From an uncultured Christensenella sp. (GTDB taxonomy: Bacteria > Bacillota > Clostridia > Christensenellales > UBA1242), in NCBI GenBank assembly GCA_905195085.1, contig CAJJUK010000004.1:1-48291 (forward strand): DNA of 48,291 nt, read 5' to 3'. The notes beneath the pieces are model-generated. The model had not been told where the DNA came from and made no database searches. It saw nothing but the letters and a program-made list of their open reading frames with translations. Made by a program: the position numbers and the translations under genes. Positions 33,467-43,138 of this stretch are shown piece by piece (the stretch's first letter is position 1; the number at the start of each line of letters is the position of its first letter).

Positions 33467-34318
33467 TTATTCCTTTTCATCACCATTATAAATTTCATTG
33501 AAATCATAAACCTTTCCGTGGTACTTCAAACCAACCAAAGTTTCAATGTTGACATTGTGAATACTCTTGAAAATATGGTTTTCCACTTCTGGAATTCGTT
33601 TTTTCAACTGCTTAATCAAATTTTTCACTTCAAGTCTGGCGGAAGGAGAAATCTCATCTTCCGACAGATGACAATTTTCAGTGAAACGGCAAGCACACTG
33701 CAAAAATTTCAAGTCATTGTAATTCTTCCACGCAATGATATCATCTTCATGAACACAATAAAGCGGTCTGATGAGTTGCATGCCTTCAAAATTTTGAGAA
33801 CGCAGTTTTGGAAGCATCGCTTGAATCTGTGCCCCATACAGCATTCCCATCAGAGTCGTTTCAATCACATCACTATAGTGGTGTGCAAGGGCGATCTTGT
33901 TGCACCCTCGTTTTTGCGCTTCATTATAGAGATATCCTCTTCTCATTCTTGCACAAAGATAGCAAGGAGATTTTTCAATGTTTACAACACTGTCAAAAAT
34001 GTTAGTTTCAAAAATATCCAATGGAATTTCAAGCATTTTTGCATTTGTTTCAATCTGTTTTCTGTTTTCGGCATTATAGCCAGGGTCCATGCATAAAAAA
34101 ACAAGGTCAAATTTGACTTCAGAAATCCTTTGCAACATTTGCATAAGTTTTGCAAGAAGCATGGAATCTTTCCCACCTGAAATACAAACTGCAATCTTGT
34201 CACCTTCTTGGATCAACTCATATCTCTTGAGAGCCAAAATAAATTTTGACCAAATGCCTTTTCTAAATCTTTTGTTTATGCTTTGTTCAACACTTTGTGC
34301 CTTTGTCAATTCTTTCAT
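33467..34318 (-). CDS. TtcA-like tRNA 2-thiolation ATPase
   Basis: A 283-aa PP-loop enzyme. SGGKDS (47-52) binds ATP. CYLCARMRRGYLYNEA and the later CACRFTENCHLS give the Cys pairs of the TtcA/TtuA group that bind an iron-sulfur cluster. ALAHHYSDVIET is the HH motif of the family. It would thiolate a cytidine or uridine in tRNA; the target base is not certain in Firmicutes. The ATG at 34318 is preferred to a TTG at 34333; the ribosome-binding site is weak. Confidence 0.82.
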   Translation of the reverse strand: MKELTKAQSVEQSINKRFRKGIWSKFILALKRYELIQEGDKIAVCISGGKDSMLLAKLMQMLQRISEVKFDLVFLCMDPGYNAENRKQIETNAKMLEIPLDIFETNIFDSVVNIEKSPCYLCARMRRGYLYNEAQKRGCNKIALAHHYSDVIETTLMGMLYGAQIQAMLPKLRSQNFEGMQLIRPLYCVHEDDIIAWKNYNDLKFLQCACRFTENCHLSEDEISPSARLEVKNLIKQLKKRIPEVENHIFKSIHNVNIETLVGLKYHGKVYDFNEIYNGDEKE

Positions 34319-34373
34319 GAAAACATGATACAACTTTTAAAGCAAAAAAACAAGCATTAAAACCCATTAACCC

Positions 34374-34490
34374 TTACAAATCATCAGCATCTTGCACAGG
34401 AACTTCATATTCATCAGAAGGTGTTCCTGTGTATGACCCCAATGGATCGTTTTTGCTTTGATATTCATTTTTCTTCTTTCTCTTTTTCAT
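34374..34490 (-). CDS. 38-aa small protein ending in PVQDADDL
   Basis: A short frame starts with the basic MKKRKKKNEYQSKNDP, continues LGSYTGTPSDEYE and ends in PVQDADDL. The DPLGSYTG core plus a PVQDADDL end looks like a conserved short clostridial protein and not a chance frame, but I have no function for it. No good ribosome-binding site is visible. It lies between degV copy 2 and the ttcA-like gene on the same strand. Confidence 0.6.
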   Translation of the reverse strand: MKKRKKKNEYQSKNDPLGSYTGTPSDEYEVPVQDADDL

Positions 34491-34526
34491 GCTTTTATTA
34501 TGTCGAATTTAAAAGAAAAAATGCAT

Positions 34527-34553
34527 CAAAAAAAGATTGTTTCCAATCTTTTA
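34527..34553 (-). terminator. terminator after degV copy 2
   Basis: AAAAGATTG and CAATCTTTTTTT pair around GAAA on the minus strand; it overlaps the stop of the degV gene. Confidence 0.8.
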
Positions 34554-35402
34554 GTGACCTTCTGTGCCATCATTGATATACAAAATTCCCAATGTGTTTT
34601 CTCCACAATGGCTTGAAATTGTTGCCCCTGCTCTTGTTTCATAAATTGTTTTGAAGCCTCTCGCTTTGACAGCATTTTTTGCTGCTTCCACCATTTCTGG
34701 TGTGGCTGTTGTGTATGTGACAAAAGCAACGTCCAGATCAGGATTATTAAATTCTTCCAAAGTGTCTTTGCAATATTGTGCAACCACCTTGTCCATGTTT
34801 CCGCGATATTTTCTGTGCACACCCATTTTGCCATTTTTGAGAATGATTTGTGGTCTTATGTGCATAAGGTTCGCTCCAAAGTATGACAACGCTGAACATC
34901 TTCCACCCTTGTAAAGATATTCCAATTTTTTAATGACAAAACTTGCCTGCACATTTGGAACTCTCGCAGACACTTTTTCATAAATTTCAGACGCATCAAT
35001 TCCTTTGTCCGCCAATTCTTTTGCATAAATCGCAAGAAGTGCAATTCCCGTCGAAAGAGATTGTGTGTCCACAACATAGACATTTTTGAGTTCTTGTGCA
35101 GCATCTTTTGCATTTTGACAAGCGCTTGTGATTCCGCCGGAAAGACAAAAATGAACAACTGCATCATAAGACTGTAGTTGCTTTTTGAAAAATTCTAAAT
35201 ATTGCTCTTTGTTGATTGCCGAAGTCTTAGGCAAAATTTTGTTTTTATCAACAAAATCAAAAATCTCAGTTGGTTGAATTTCTCCATCTTTAAATTCGTT
35301 ATCCCCTAGGATAATCATATAAGGAATTGTTTTTATGTCATATTTCTCCAAAAGTTCTTTTGGAAGGTCAATTGTGCTTTCCGCAGTGATAACAGTTTTC
35401 AT
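34551..35402 (-). CDS. DegV-family fatty-acid-binding protein (copy 2)
   Basis: A 283-aa DegV protein. TAESTIDLPKELLEKYDIKTIPYMI starts the fold, KTSAINKEQYLEFF follows, CLSGGITSACQNA is the lipid-carboxylate loop (SGG in place of SSG), YLYKGGRCSA the mid motif and ISSHCGENTLGILY the end. It would deliver a different acyl chain than copy 1 to a FakA kinase, as multiple FakB proteins do elsewhere; this is inference. AGGAG precedes the ATG. Single gene. Confidence 0.9.
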   Translation of the reverse strand: MKTVITAESTIDLPKELLEKYDIKTIPYMIILGDNEFKDGEIQPTEIFDFVDKNKILPKTSAINKEQYLEFFKKQLQSYDAVVHFCLSGGITSACQNAKDAAQELKNVYVVDTQSLSTGIALLAIYAKELADKGIDASEIYEKVSARVPNVQASFVIKKLEYLYKGGRCSALSYFGANLMHIRPQIILKNGKMGVHRKYRGNMDKVVAQYCKDTLEEFNNPDLDVAFVTYTTATPEMVEAAKNAVKARGFKTIYETRAGATISSHCGENTLGILYINDGTEGH

Positions 35403-35579
35403 ACTAATCCTCCATAATAGATATTTTACTATATTTTAAAATTAATGCAAAATGATTAAAACAAAAAATTTGTCACAAACTGGTAAAATAAAAAAATTTC
35501 TTTTAATCATTTGACGCAAAAATATTTTAATGATAAACTCATATAAAAATAGGTTTTCTATAAATAGGAGGATATATTT

Positions 35580-36572
35580 ATGAGCAAATCTAAAAAAATA
35601 ACCACCATTGTGATTGCTTGCATATTTGCCGTTTTGGCAATCTTTGTGACATTTTGGTATTTTGGCGTGTCTTATGGCGATTTCTATGCCAAAGCGACCA
35701 AAGAATTTGAAATTCCAGGACTCAGTGAAGGTTTCACCCCTCAAGGTCTTTGCCACGAAGATAAAGAAAAGATTTTCCTTGTCTGTGGTTACATGAAAGA
35801 TGGCTCAGCATCAAGAATTTATGTTGTTGACGAAAAAACTGAAAAGGTGACCAAATATTTCACCCTTAGCACAGAAGATGGAGCATATGCTGGCCACGCA
35901 GGTGGAATCGCAACCGATGGCACAAATGTTTGGATTGTTGGAGACGGAACGGTAAATAGATTCTCATTTGAAGAGGTTGTGGCTGTTGAAAATGGAAATG
36001 CAATACAAATTCTTGATTCTTTCGTTTCAAACAATGGTGCAGACTTTGTCACTGTTGACAGAACAAAAAACAATCTTTGGGTTGGAGAATTTCACAGAGA
36101 AGGAAAATATGAAACAGATGAAAGCCATTTCATCGAAACATCAGATGGCACAATCAACAAGGCAATAAGTTTTTGTTATGAAATCAACAGCGACAGTCCT
36201 TATGGCGTCACATCTACAACACCAATCATGGCACTTTCCACCCCATCTTTGGTTCAAGGTATGTCATTCACAACAGAAAAAATTGTGATTTCAACTTCAT
36301 ATTCTCTTCCAAACTCACATATTTATTCATACACAAACATCATGGAAGAAACTTCTGAAGCAGAAGAAACATTCAACTATGATGACTCAACAGCAATTCC
36401 ACTCTTTGTTTTGGAAAACAAAATTCTTATTGAAGACTTGGAAGCACCTTGCATGAGTGAAGAAATCGAGTTTGTCAATGGAAAAATTTATGTATTGTTT
36501 GAAAGTGCTTGTCAAAAATATGGCTTTGTCACAAGAGAGCCTCTCAAAAATGTTTTCAGTTTTGCAATCTAA
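35580..36572 (+). CDS. membrane-anchored beta-propeller-like protein
   Basis: A 330-aa exported protein with an N-terminal membrane helix at about 8-28 and no lipobox or clear cleavage site. The rest is beta-rich with repeated strand patterns such as RIYVVDEKTEKVTKYFTL, GIATDGTNVWIVGDGTVNRFSF and KNNLWVGEFH, as in YncE- or SMP-30-like propellers. PQGLCHEDKEKIFLVCGYM carries two Cys. The function and ligand are unknown. AGGAGG precedes the ATG. It ends at a hairpin shared with tilS. Confidence 0.72.
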   Translation: MSKSKKITTIVIACIFAVLAIFVTFWYFGVSYGDFYAKATKEFEIPGLSEGFTPQGLCHEDKEKIFLVCGYMKDGSASRIYVVDEKTEKVTKYFTLSTEDGAYAGHAGGIATDGTNVWIVGDGTVNRFSFEEVVAVENGNAIQILDSFVSNNGADFVTVDRTKNNLWVGEFHREGKYETDESHFIETSDGTINKAISFCYEINSDSPYGVTSTTPIMALSTPSLVQGMSFTTEKIVISTSYSLPNSHIYSYTNIMEETSEAEETFNYDDSTAIPLFVLENKILIEDLEAPCMSEEIEFVNGKIYVLFESACQKYGFVTREPLKNVFSFAI

Positions 36573-36629
36573 AAATGACTCAATCTTTATGATGAAACTG
36601 AAGTTAAAATCCGAATTTTAAATGCAATA

Positions 36630-36666
36630 AAAAATCTTGGAATTGAAAACCAAGATTTTTATTTTT
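36630..36666. terminator. bidirectional terminator
   Basis: AAAAATCTTGG and CCAAGATTTTT form an 11-bp stem with a T tail, between the propeller gene and tilS. Confidence 0.85.
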
Positions 36667-37993
36667 TCACAGTGATTTTGAAGCAAGTTGGAACGTCTGC
36701 ATCCACTCTGACTTTTTCACTTATTGCCACCCCAGCGATGACATATACTTCATTTTCACAAGCAAGCACAGGAATGTAATCTCTGAGTCTGACAGGAATC
36801 TTTTTGTCAATCAAGAAAGATTTGAGTTTCTTTGTTCCACCACCAAATTTTTCAATGACATCACCCTCTTCTCTGTATCTCCATCTCGCTTCTTTTGGAA
36901 CTTTTCTATAGTCAAAATAAAGAGCATCACTTTCATTCATCTTGTCAGTTTTAACTCTCTTGACGGTGACTGTTCCAAAGTTTGGAGCGTCAAACTCTTC
37001 ACATTTCAATGCCCTGTTCATTTTAGGCTTTTCAACATAGTTGTTTTCGAATGTGAGATAATCATATTCTTTGCTTACGGTAATGTCATAAGGAAGTTTG
37101 ATTTTTTTGCCATTTTCAAGGTTGACAGCAAGGTCTCTGATCATTTCAATATGTTTTCTTTCAATATCTTTCTTGACACCGATAAGTGACAACGCTTTGA
37201 AAACAATACGACTGTAGATTGAGCTGCTTCCATAAAAATAACTGCATGGCATTTGAACAATTTTGTCATCAACAAGAAGAGCATTTGTGTTAAGCAGTGA
37301 TTTGATATAGTCATCATCGTCACTTACTGCACTTGCAAAGTTGTTGATTGCTTCAATGGCATTTGGCCATTTTTTGAGAATATCTTTCATGATGACATTT
37401 CTCACATAATTTCTTGCGTAAGAAGTGTCAGTGTTGCTTTCGTCTTCAACGTATTCAATGTTGTTCAATGAAGCATATTCATTGATTTCTTCTTTTGAAA
37501 CTGGAAGCATAGGTCTGATGTAGATCTTGTCTCTCACGGGTTCCATTCCTCTTGCTCCAGAAACACCACAACCTCTGAAAATGTGCATCAAAATTGTTTC
37601 TGCCTGGTCACTTTGATGGTGTGCAAGTGCAACCTTGTCCACAATATCTTTTTTTACCAATGCTTCAAAAACACCATAGCGTCCTTCTCTTGCAGCGGTT
37701 TCGATGCTTATCTTCTTCTCCTTTGCAATCTTTGGAGCATCAATTGAAAATTTGTAAACTCTAACTCCCATTTCTTTGCACTTTTGCATAACAAAACGCG
37801 CTTCATCATAACTTGCTTCTCTGATGCCGTGATTGATGTGAATTGCAACAACCTCAATGTCAAGCAACTGCCTGTTTTCGTTCAAGAAATGCAACAGACA
37901 CATTGAGTCAATTCCGCCACTGACACCAACACCGATGACTTCACCAGGCTTGATTAAATTATGTTTTTTAACAAAATCTAATATCTTCTCCAT
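36659..37993 (-). CDS. tilS: tRNA(Ile)-lysidine synthase
   Basis: A 444-aa PP-loop enzyme that adds lysine to C34 of tRNA-Ile(CAU). SGGIDS (25-30) binds ATP; HHQSDQAETILMHIFRGCG is the TilS signature. A C-terminal TilS substrate domain with RWRYREEGDVIEKFGGGTKKLKSFLIDKKIP completes it. It lies downstream of spoIIE, as in Bacillus, but hprT and ftsH, which usually follow, are missing. No strong terminator separates it from spoIIE except an AT-rich hairpin. Confidence 0.94.
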   Translation of the reverse strand: MEKILDFVKKHNLIKPGEVIGVGVSGGIDSMCLLHFLNENRQLLDIEVVAIHINHGIREASYDEARFVMQKCKEMGVRVYKFSIDAPKIAKEKKISIETAAREGRYGVFEALVKKDIVDKVALAHHQSDQAETILMHIFRGCGVSGARGMEPVRDKIYIRPMLPVSKEEINEYASLNNIEYVEDESNTDTSYARNYVRNVIMKDILKKWPNAIEAINNFASAVSDDDDYIKSLLNTNALLVDDKIVQMPCSYFYGSSSIYSRIVFKALSLIGVKKDIERKHIEMIRDLAVNLENGKKIKLPYDITVSKEYDYLTFENNYVEKPKMNRALKCEEFDAPNFGTVTVKRVKTDKMNESDALYFDYRKVPKEARWRYREEGDVIEKFGGGTKKLKSFLIDKKIPVRLRDYIPVLACENEVYVIAGVAISEKVRVDADVPTCFKITVKK

Positions 37994-38058
37994 CTCTTTT
38001 CCTCAATTTTCTTTAGCATAGTATACAAAAAAATCAATCAAAAAACAATATGTTTTTC

Positions 38059-38087
38059 AAAAAAAATGCTTTTTTAAGGCATTTTTT
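38059..38087 (-). terminator. terminator after spoIIE
   Basis: AAAAAATGC and GCATTTTTT pair across an AT-rich loop with T runs on both sides, in the gap between spoIIE and tilS. Confidence 0.6.
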
Positions 38088-38117
38088 GTGATTTTTTTGC
38101 ACATTTTTTGATATTTT

Positions 38118-40412
38118 TTAGAAATCCAAAATTTTTACAACAATAACCGTCATGTCGTCAACCGCGTATCCATTGTTGCAAGCGAGCGCTCTTTCCAAAA
38201 GTTCGTCTGCAAATTCTTGCGGATTTTTTGTTTTTATTGTTTTGATACATTCCTTGAGTTCTTCATCATCTTCAAAACTGTCGCTTATTCCATCAGAAAT
38301 CAAAATGATGAAATCTTTGGCTTCAATGACATGTTTTTTGATAAGTGGCTTTGTTTCTTCAACAATACCCATTGGCAAAGCACCTGCCTCGACTGCCTGA
38401 CATTGATCTTCATTCAAAATGTAAGATTTTGGTGATGCCATTTTGATGAAATCAACCAACCCATTCTTTTCATCAACAATGGCAATGTCTAGAGCACTGA
38501 AAATTTCTTCCTTGTGCAATGCCAAAAGTTTGTTGACCGTTGACAAAATCAAATCATTGTCAAAACCGGCTTTATAAAAATTTTCCACCAAACTTATTGA
38601 AAGTTCACTTGTTTTCTCTGCTTTCTCTCCACTGCCCATTCCATCACTGATTGCAAACAAAATTTTCTCGCCATCAAGTTTGACGATGCTGTAGGTGTCA
38701 CCACTCATTTTGGAGCCATTCTTAGTTTTCTGTGCGACACCAAACAAACAGTCATATTTTGGAGCACTCTTTAAGTTTACAACAGTGTATCCCGGTCTTG
38801 AGCAAGGATAGCTTTCAAAAACAGCCATTTTGCTTCCACAAACCTTGCTGACCACATCAACAATTCTTGGTTTGCCACTGTCACTATTTCTGACGACAAC
38901 CGATGCCATTTGTGTCCATACATCTTTTTCAAAGACAACCGCATCAATGCAAATGATGTTGTAATAGGTCAATTCATCAAGAATTTTATTTTCTCTTGTC
39001 GTGTCAAATGATATGTTTGATTCCACTTCTTTTGACAGTCCACTCATGATTTTTGAAATACCCAAAAGTTGTTCGGCAATTATCAATTTGCTTGTGTCTA
39101 CATCATGAACCATGCTCATATATTTTTTGTATTGCCCTGTCAAGGTGTTGATACTTCCCAAAATTGCGTTTGTCTGTTTGCACCTTGAAGTCAAATATGA
39201 AGGAATGTCCAGAAGTGTAGCTTTTCCTTTTTCAAAAGAAATGGTAATCAATTCATCAAAAACCTGTTTGGTGTTTTCTGCAAAAGTTCTGTGACAATGG
39301 TTTCTTTCTGGACAGAAAGAACAAATCTTGTCCGTAATTTCTTGTTCGAGCAAAGTTTTCACTTCATCAAGTGTCATTCCTTGTTTCAACATATTGCGAT
39401 ATATGATGTTCATCTCATTGAAAATTTCAGACAAATTTCCAAGTCGCCTGTGCAAAATCTCCCTGTTTCGATTGACAACATTTTTCATTGCAAGCCTATC
39501 CTTTGAGAGATTGAAAATGACAGCGATTTCACTGCACAAACCTTTTGGCAAGCATAAAAAGATCAAACTTGAGATTGCAACGGGCAAAATTTCAACATAG
39601 CCAAATGACAAATAAAGATTGAAATAATATCCAATAATAAGTTCCACACAAATGAGCGAAATTACCATGAAAATTCTATGACGCTTTTTAAAGAGCAAAA
39701 CTGCCAACGCCCAAATGATGAATGGTGCAACATAAATTGGATTGTTTGTTGCAATCAACGAACCAATGCCACCAATAGATGCAACAAGCAAAGTCAAAAG
39801 TGGAGTTGAACAAAAAGCAAAAACAAGCAAAACAAAACTCATAAACAATTTCAAAAAGCTGAACGACGAGATGTTAAGCATCATAAGCCCACTGCAAATG
39901 GCCGCGATGATTGTGAAAAGAGAAACAATTTCCAGACTTGTCAATTTGTTTGTGAATCCACGAATAATGATCGCCTCAAAAACATTTATGCAGGCATACA
40001 TAAACAAAACGCCCAACAAAACACTTACGCACGAAAGAATTGGAGAAAAGTCCGAAATGACATCAAAAACGACATTCGCTGTCTGGCTGAGAATGGCAAA
40101 AACAGCAAACTCCCACTTTTTCATGTTTTTCTTGCATAAGATGTGAATGAAATATGGCACAATCAAGCAAAAAATGCAAACCAACACACAAATTGCAAAT
40201 TCCATTGTGGGCTGATAGATTACCCCAGCGATTATGTAAGCAGGGACCAGCAACCAAACTTTTTGATTTGCCCAAGTGAGTGCAAAAAGCATTCCAAAAG
40301 CGAATGGAAAAATTACATAATTTATGCTTGCATTAAAAAGGACAAAAAACAATGCCAAAAAGATGGCAAACTGAAGAATAAATGACAAATATTTATTAAT
40401 TTTCAAATTCAT
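38118..40412 (-). CDS. spoIIE: stage II sporulation protein E, PP2C phosphatase
   Basis: A 764-aa membrane phosphatase that dephosphorylates SpoIIAA to activate sigma-F in the forespore. Residues 1-300 hold about ten membrane helices. A central domain has CSFCPERNHCHRTF. The C-terminal PP2C domain includes GDTYSI (571), SDGMGSGEKA (about 589-598), ISDGISDSF (about 135 residues later) and VDDMTVIVV, which supply the metal-binding Asp residues. Length is slightly below the Bacillus protein. AGGAG precedes the ATG. It strongly suggests that the organism belongs to a spore-forming lineage. Confidence 0.95.
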   Translation of the reverse strand: MNLKINKYLSFILQFAIFLALFFVLFNASINYVIFPFAFGMLFALTWANQKVWLLVPAYIIAGVIYQPTMEFAICVLVCIFCLIVPYFIHILCKKNMKKWEFAVFAILSQTANVVFDVISDFSPILSCVSVLLGVLFMYACINVFEAIIIRGFTNKLTSLEIVSLFTIIAAICSGLMMLNISSFSFLKLFMSFVLLVFAFCSTPLLTLLVASIGGIGSLIATNNPIYVAPFIIWALAVLLFKKRHRIFMVISLICVELIIGYYFNLYLSFGYVEILPVAISSLIFLCLPKGLCSEIAVIFNLSKDRLAMKNVVNRNREILHRRLGNLSEIFNEMNIIYRNMLKQGMTLDEVKTLLEQEITDKICSFCPERNHCHRTFAENTKQVFDELITISFEKGKATLLDIPSYLTSRCKQTNAILGSINTLTGQYKKYMSMVHDVDTSKLIIAEQLLGISKIMSGLSKEVESNISFDTTRENKILDELTYYNIICIDAVVFEKDVWTQMASVVVRNSDSGKPRIVDVVSKVCGSKMAVFESYPCSRPGYTVVNLKSAPKYDCLFGVAQKTKNGSKMSGDTYSIVKLDGEKILFAISDGMGSGEKAEKTSELSISLVENFYKAGFDNDLILSTVNKLLALHKEEIFSALDIAIVDEKNGLVDFIKMASPKSYILNEDQCQAVEAGALPMGIVEETKPLIKKHVIEAKDFIILISDGISDSFEDDEELKECIKTIKTKNPQEFADELLERALACNNGYAVDDMTVIVVKILDF

Positions 40413-40533
40413 AAAAACTCCTATCCTGATTGTAGTTCAATGATGTAATTTTGAGTGTTTAGAAATTTGTCTTTTTATGTCTTCATTTTGTTTATTTTGA
40501 GTTTTTTGAAATTGAAAGATAAAAAACTGGGTA

Positions 40534-40561
40534 TTGACTATTCTCTTTTCTGGTGTTATAC
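40534..40561 (+). promoter_or_regulatory. promoter of rnr
   Basis: TTGACT (40534-40539) and TTATAC (40556-40561) are 16 bases apart, 21 bases before the rnr start. They show that a longer upstream reading frame is not translated. Confidence 0.7.
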
Positions 40562-40581
40562 TTTTCTTAGAAGGTGAACAA

Positions 40582-43083
40582 ATGTCAAAAAAAAGCAAAT
40601 TGTCAGAAGTTGTTTTTGAAGTTTTTGCTGATGTGAAAAAAAACTATCCTAATGGAGAAGTGGATTACTTATCTTTCGTCGAAATTTGCAAAAAAAGAAT
40701 TGGAAATGGAATTTCAAGAAACAAAATCAAATCGGCACTTATCTCTCTTGAAAGAAATGGTGTCAAAATAGTCTCCAGTGGCAAAAGGATGGTCGTAACT
40801 CTTGACACAAGGCCATCACCTAAAATTGAACAAAATGAAGTCCCAAGTGTTGAACAATATAAAGGGATCTATTATGTTTATGGCAAACATAATGCAACCA
40901 TATTTGTTGAAGAAACTCAAAAAAGTTACAGCATTCAACCTCTGGATGGAATGAGAAACAACGCTTCTGTTGAATTTATTGTCAACAAAGATAATGATGT
41001 ACATATTCTGGATTACAAAAACCCACCTGTTACTTCACTTGGCTTCATCAGCAAAGATAAAGAAACAGGAGAAATATATTTCTACGAACAATCTGTTTAT
41101 GGAGTAATCACAAAAAAATACTTGGTTTTAAACACTAAAATGACAAATAATGCTTTTGGACATGTTGTAACAGCAAAAATCAACGATGCAAGCCAGTGTT
41201 GCACAATTGATAAAGTGTTTGGTACACTGTCATCTCTCAAAGAATATGTCAGAGCACATGCCCACGCTATTGAAGCAGACAAACCTTTGACCGAAGAAGG
41301 AGAAGCACAATTAAATGCAATTCCAACTCACGTTGACCCAACCAAATATAATATAGTCACCGATTTGTCAGAAACTGATAAAATTGACCCAACAAAACCT
41401 ACATATATTGACCTGCGTGACAAATTTTTCTGCACAATTGACCCATTTGATTGTCAAGATATGGACGATGCCGTATATACTGAAATTGATGAGAACGGAA
41501 ATATTGTGACATATGCAGCAATTGCTGACGTGACTGAATATATCAGACCATTCTCTCCAATCTGGAACGATGCGGCAGAGAAAAATTTCACACTCTACAC
41601 TCTCCTTGGAGCATATGATATGTTGCCACACAAAATTGCCAGTGGAATATGTTCACTTAACCCAAATGAAGACAGACTGACAATGTGCGTCAAAACAACC
41701 ATAAATCCAAAGACTGGAGATGTTATATCGGGTGAAGTTGTTCAAGCCATCATCAACAGCAAAAAGAAATTCAGCTATAATGAGGTTCAAGATATTTTTG
41801 ATAGTTACACAAATGAAAACATTGACGAAAATTTTGCAATCGCACTCGATGAAAGCAAAAAATCACACAAAACCGTTGAACCATCAGATTTGGTTGAAGC
41901 GTTGATTTTCAATTTAAAAGCATCACAAGCTGTTTGGAAAAGATTGCACAAATCTCAAACATTAAGATTAAATTCAAATGAAGAAGTTCAATTCTATTTG
42001 GACACCAACAGAGAAAAAATCGAAAGAATTGAAAGAAAGAAACATCTTCCATCAATGGAATTGATTGAGGCTTTGATGATTAACGCCAATGAATTCACTG
42101 CAACGAAAGCCAACGCAAAAAATCTTCCTGTGCTCTACAGAACACATGGAATCTCAACCGATTTCAAAATAGAAAAATTCAATTCATTGATTTCTTGTTT
42201 GGATTGTGACATGGAATGGGACGGTTTAAATGCATCATTACAGAAAATCCTCAACCATTTCAAAAACTCCGAATATGAAGAAATTGTCAATGAAGTCGCC
42301 AAGACCTGTCTTGACAAAGCAAGATATTCCCCAGTCCCTCACCCTATCGACAAAGATACGCAAGAAGTTTTGGAAGATTTATGTTGCCACAATGCCCTGG
42401 GACTTGATTATTATCTGCATTTCACATCGGGAATAAGAAGATTCCCTGACCTTATCAACCAATTTGGGCATAAATGCCTTTGGAATAAAATGTTAAGAGA
42501 AAAAGGTTTGTCATCAATCGTTCTTGACGAAATACCAAAAGAGTATGTTTGCAACATGGCACAAAAGGTCTCTGCGAGAGAAGTTGAGATTGACAAAACA
42601 AGCAAAACAATTGAAGAACTTGCCTTGGCAATTTATGCCGAAGAACATGTGAATGAAGTTTTTGAAGGAAGAATACGTTCAATAATAGATGATGAATTGG
42701 TTGTTGTTACAAACGAAAATATGAGAGTAAAAATTCCTGTTTCAGACATTGTCGGACCAAGAAAGTATGAAGTAACAAACAATAATGTAGCAGTCGTTTC
42801 AGGCAATCAAATTGTTGCCATGGTTGGCGGAACTGTCAAATTCAAAATTGCAAGTGCAAACAGATTTTCCAGAAGTATCGTTGGAAGCACTGACTTGACA
42901 AAGAAATTTGAAATTCCAAAAAGAACCACCACCGACACCATCAACGCAGACAATCTCGCAAGATGCTTTGACAGATATTCACAGAAAGTAAGCGATGAAT
43001 ATAAAAACAAGAGAAAGGAACTAAGAGCAAAAAAATTTCAAACCAATCAAAAATACAAAGACTCGAAGTCCCGCTATAAATAA
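40582..43083 (+). CDS. rnr: ribonuclease R
   Basis: An 833-aa 3'-5' exoribonuclease of the RNB family. An N-terminal winged-helix region and cold-shock-like domains are followed by the catalytic motif DPFDCQDMDD (287-296; the Asp residues bind Mg), SGICSLNPNEDRLTM and HFTSGIRRFPDLINQ. An S1-like domain (EVFEGRIRSIIDDELVVV) and a Lys-rich tail end it. AGAAGGTG is six bases before the ATG at 40582. It is monocistronic and ends at a terminator. In Bacillus rnr is linked to secG/smpB; that context is absent here. Confidence 0.94.
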   Translation: MSKKSKLSEVVFEVFADVKKNYPNGEVDYLSFVEICKKRIGNGISRNKIKSALISLERNGVKIVSSGKRMVVTLDTRPSPKIEQNEVPSVEQYKGIYYVYGKHNATIFVEETQKSYSIQPLDGMRNNASVEFIVNKDNDVHILDYKNPPVTSLGFISKDKETGEIYFYEQSVYGVITKKYLVLNTKMTNNAFGHVVTAKINDASQCCTIDKVFGTLSSLKEYVRAHAHAIEADKPLTEEGEAQLNAIPTHVDPTKYNIVTDLSETDKIDPTKPTYIDLRDKFFCTIDPFDCQDMDDAVYTEIDENGNIVTYAAIADVTEYIRPFSPIWNDAAEKNFTLYTLLGAYDMLPHKIASGICSLNPNEDRLTMCVKTTINPKTGDVISGEVVQAIINSKKKFSYNEVQDIFDSYTNENIDENFAIALDESKKSHKTVEPSDLVEALIFNLKASQAVWKRLHKSQTLRLNSNEEVQFYLDTNREKIERIERKKHLPSMELIEALMINANEFTATKANAKNLPVLYRTHGISTDFKIEKFNSLISCLDCDMEWDGLNASLQKILNHFKNSEYEEIVNEVAKTCLDKARYSPVPHPIDKDTQEVLEDLCCHNALGLDYYLHFTSGIRRFPDLINQFGHKCLWNKMLREKGLSSIVLDEIPKEYVCNMAQKVSAREVEIDKTSKTIEELALAIYAEEHVNEVFEGRIRSIIDDELVVVTNENMRVKIPVSDIVGPRKYEVTNNNVAVVSGNQIVAMVGGTVKFKIASANRFSRSIVGSTDLTKKFEIPKRTTTDTINADNLARCFDRYSQKVSDEYKNKRKELRAKKFQTNQKYKDSKSRYK

Positions 43084-43095
43084 AATTTTGATTTC

Positions 43096-43134
43096 AAAAA
43101 AATCTTATCAATCATGATAAGATTTTTATTTTTT
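43096..43134. terminator. bidirectional terminator
   Basis: AAAATCTTATCA and TGATAAGATTTT pair around ATCA, with T and A flanks, between rnr and the convergent hypothetical gene. Confidence 0.88.
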
Positions 43135-43138
43135 ACTA

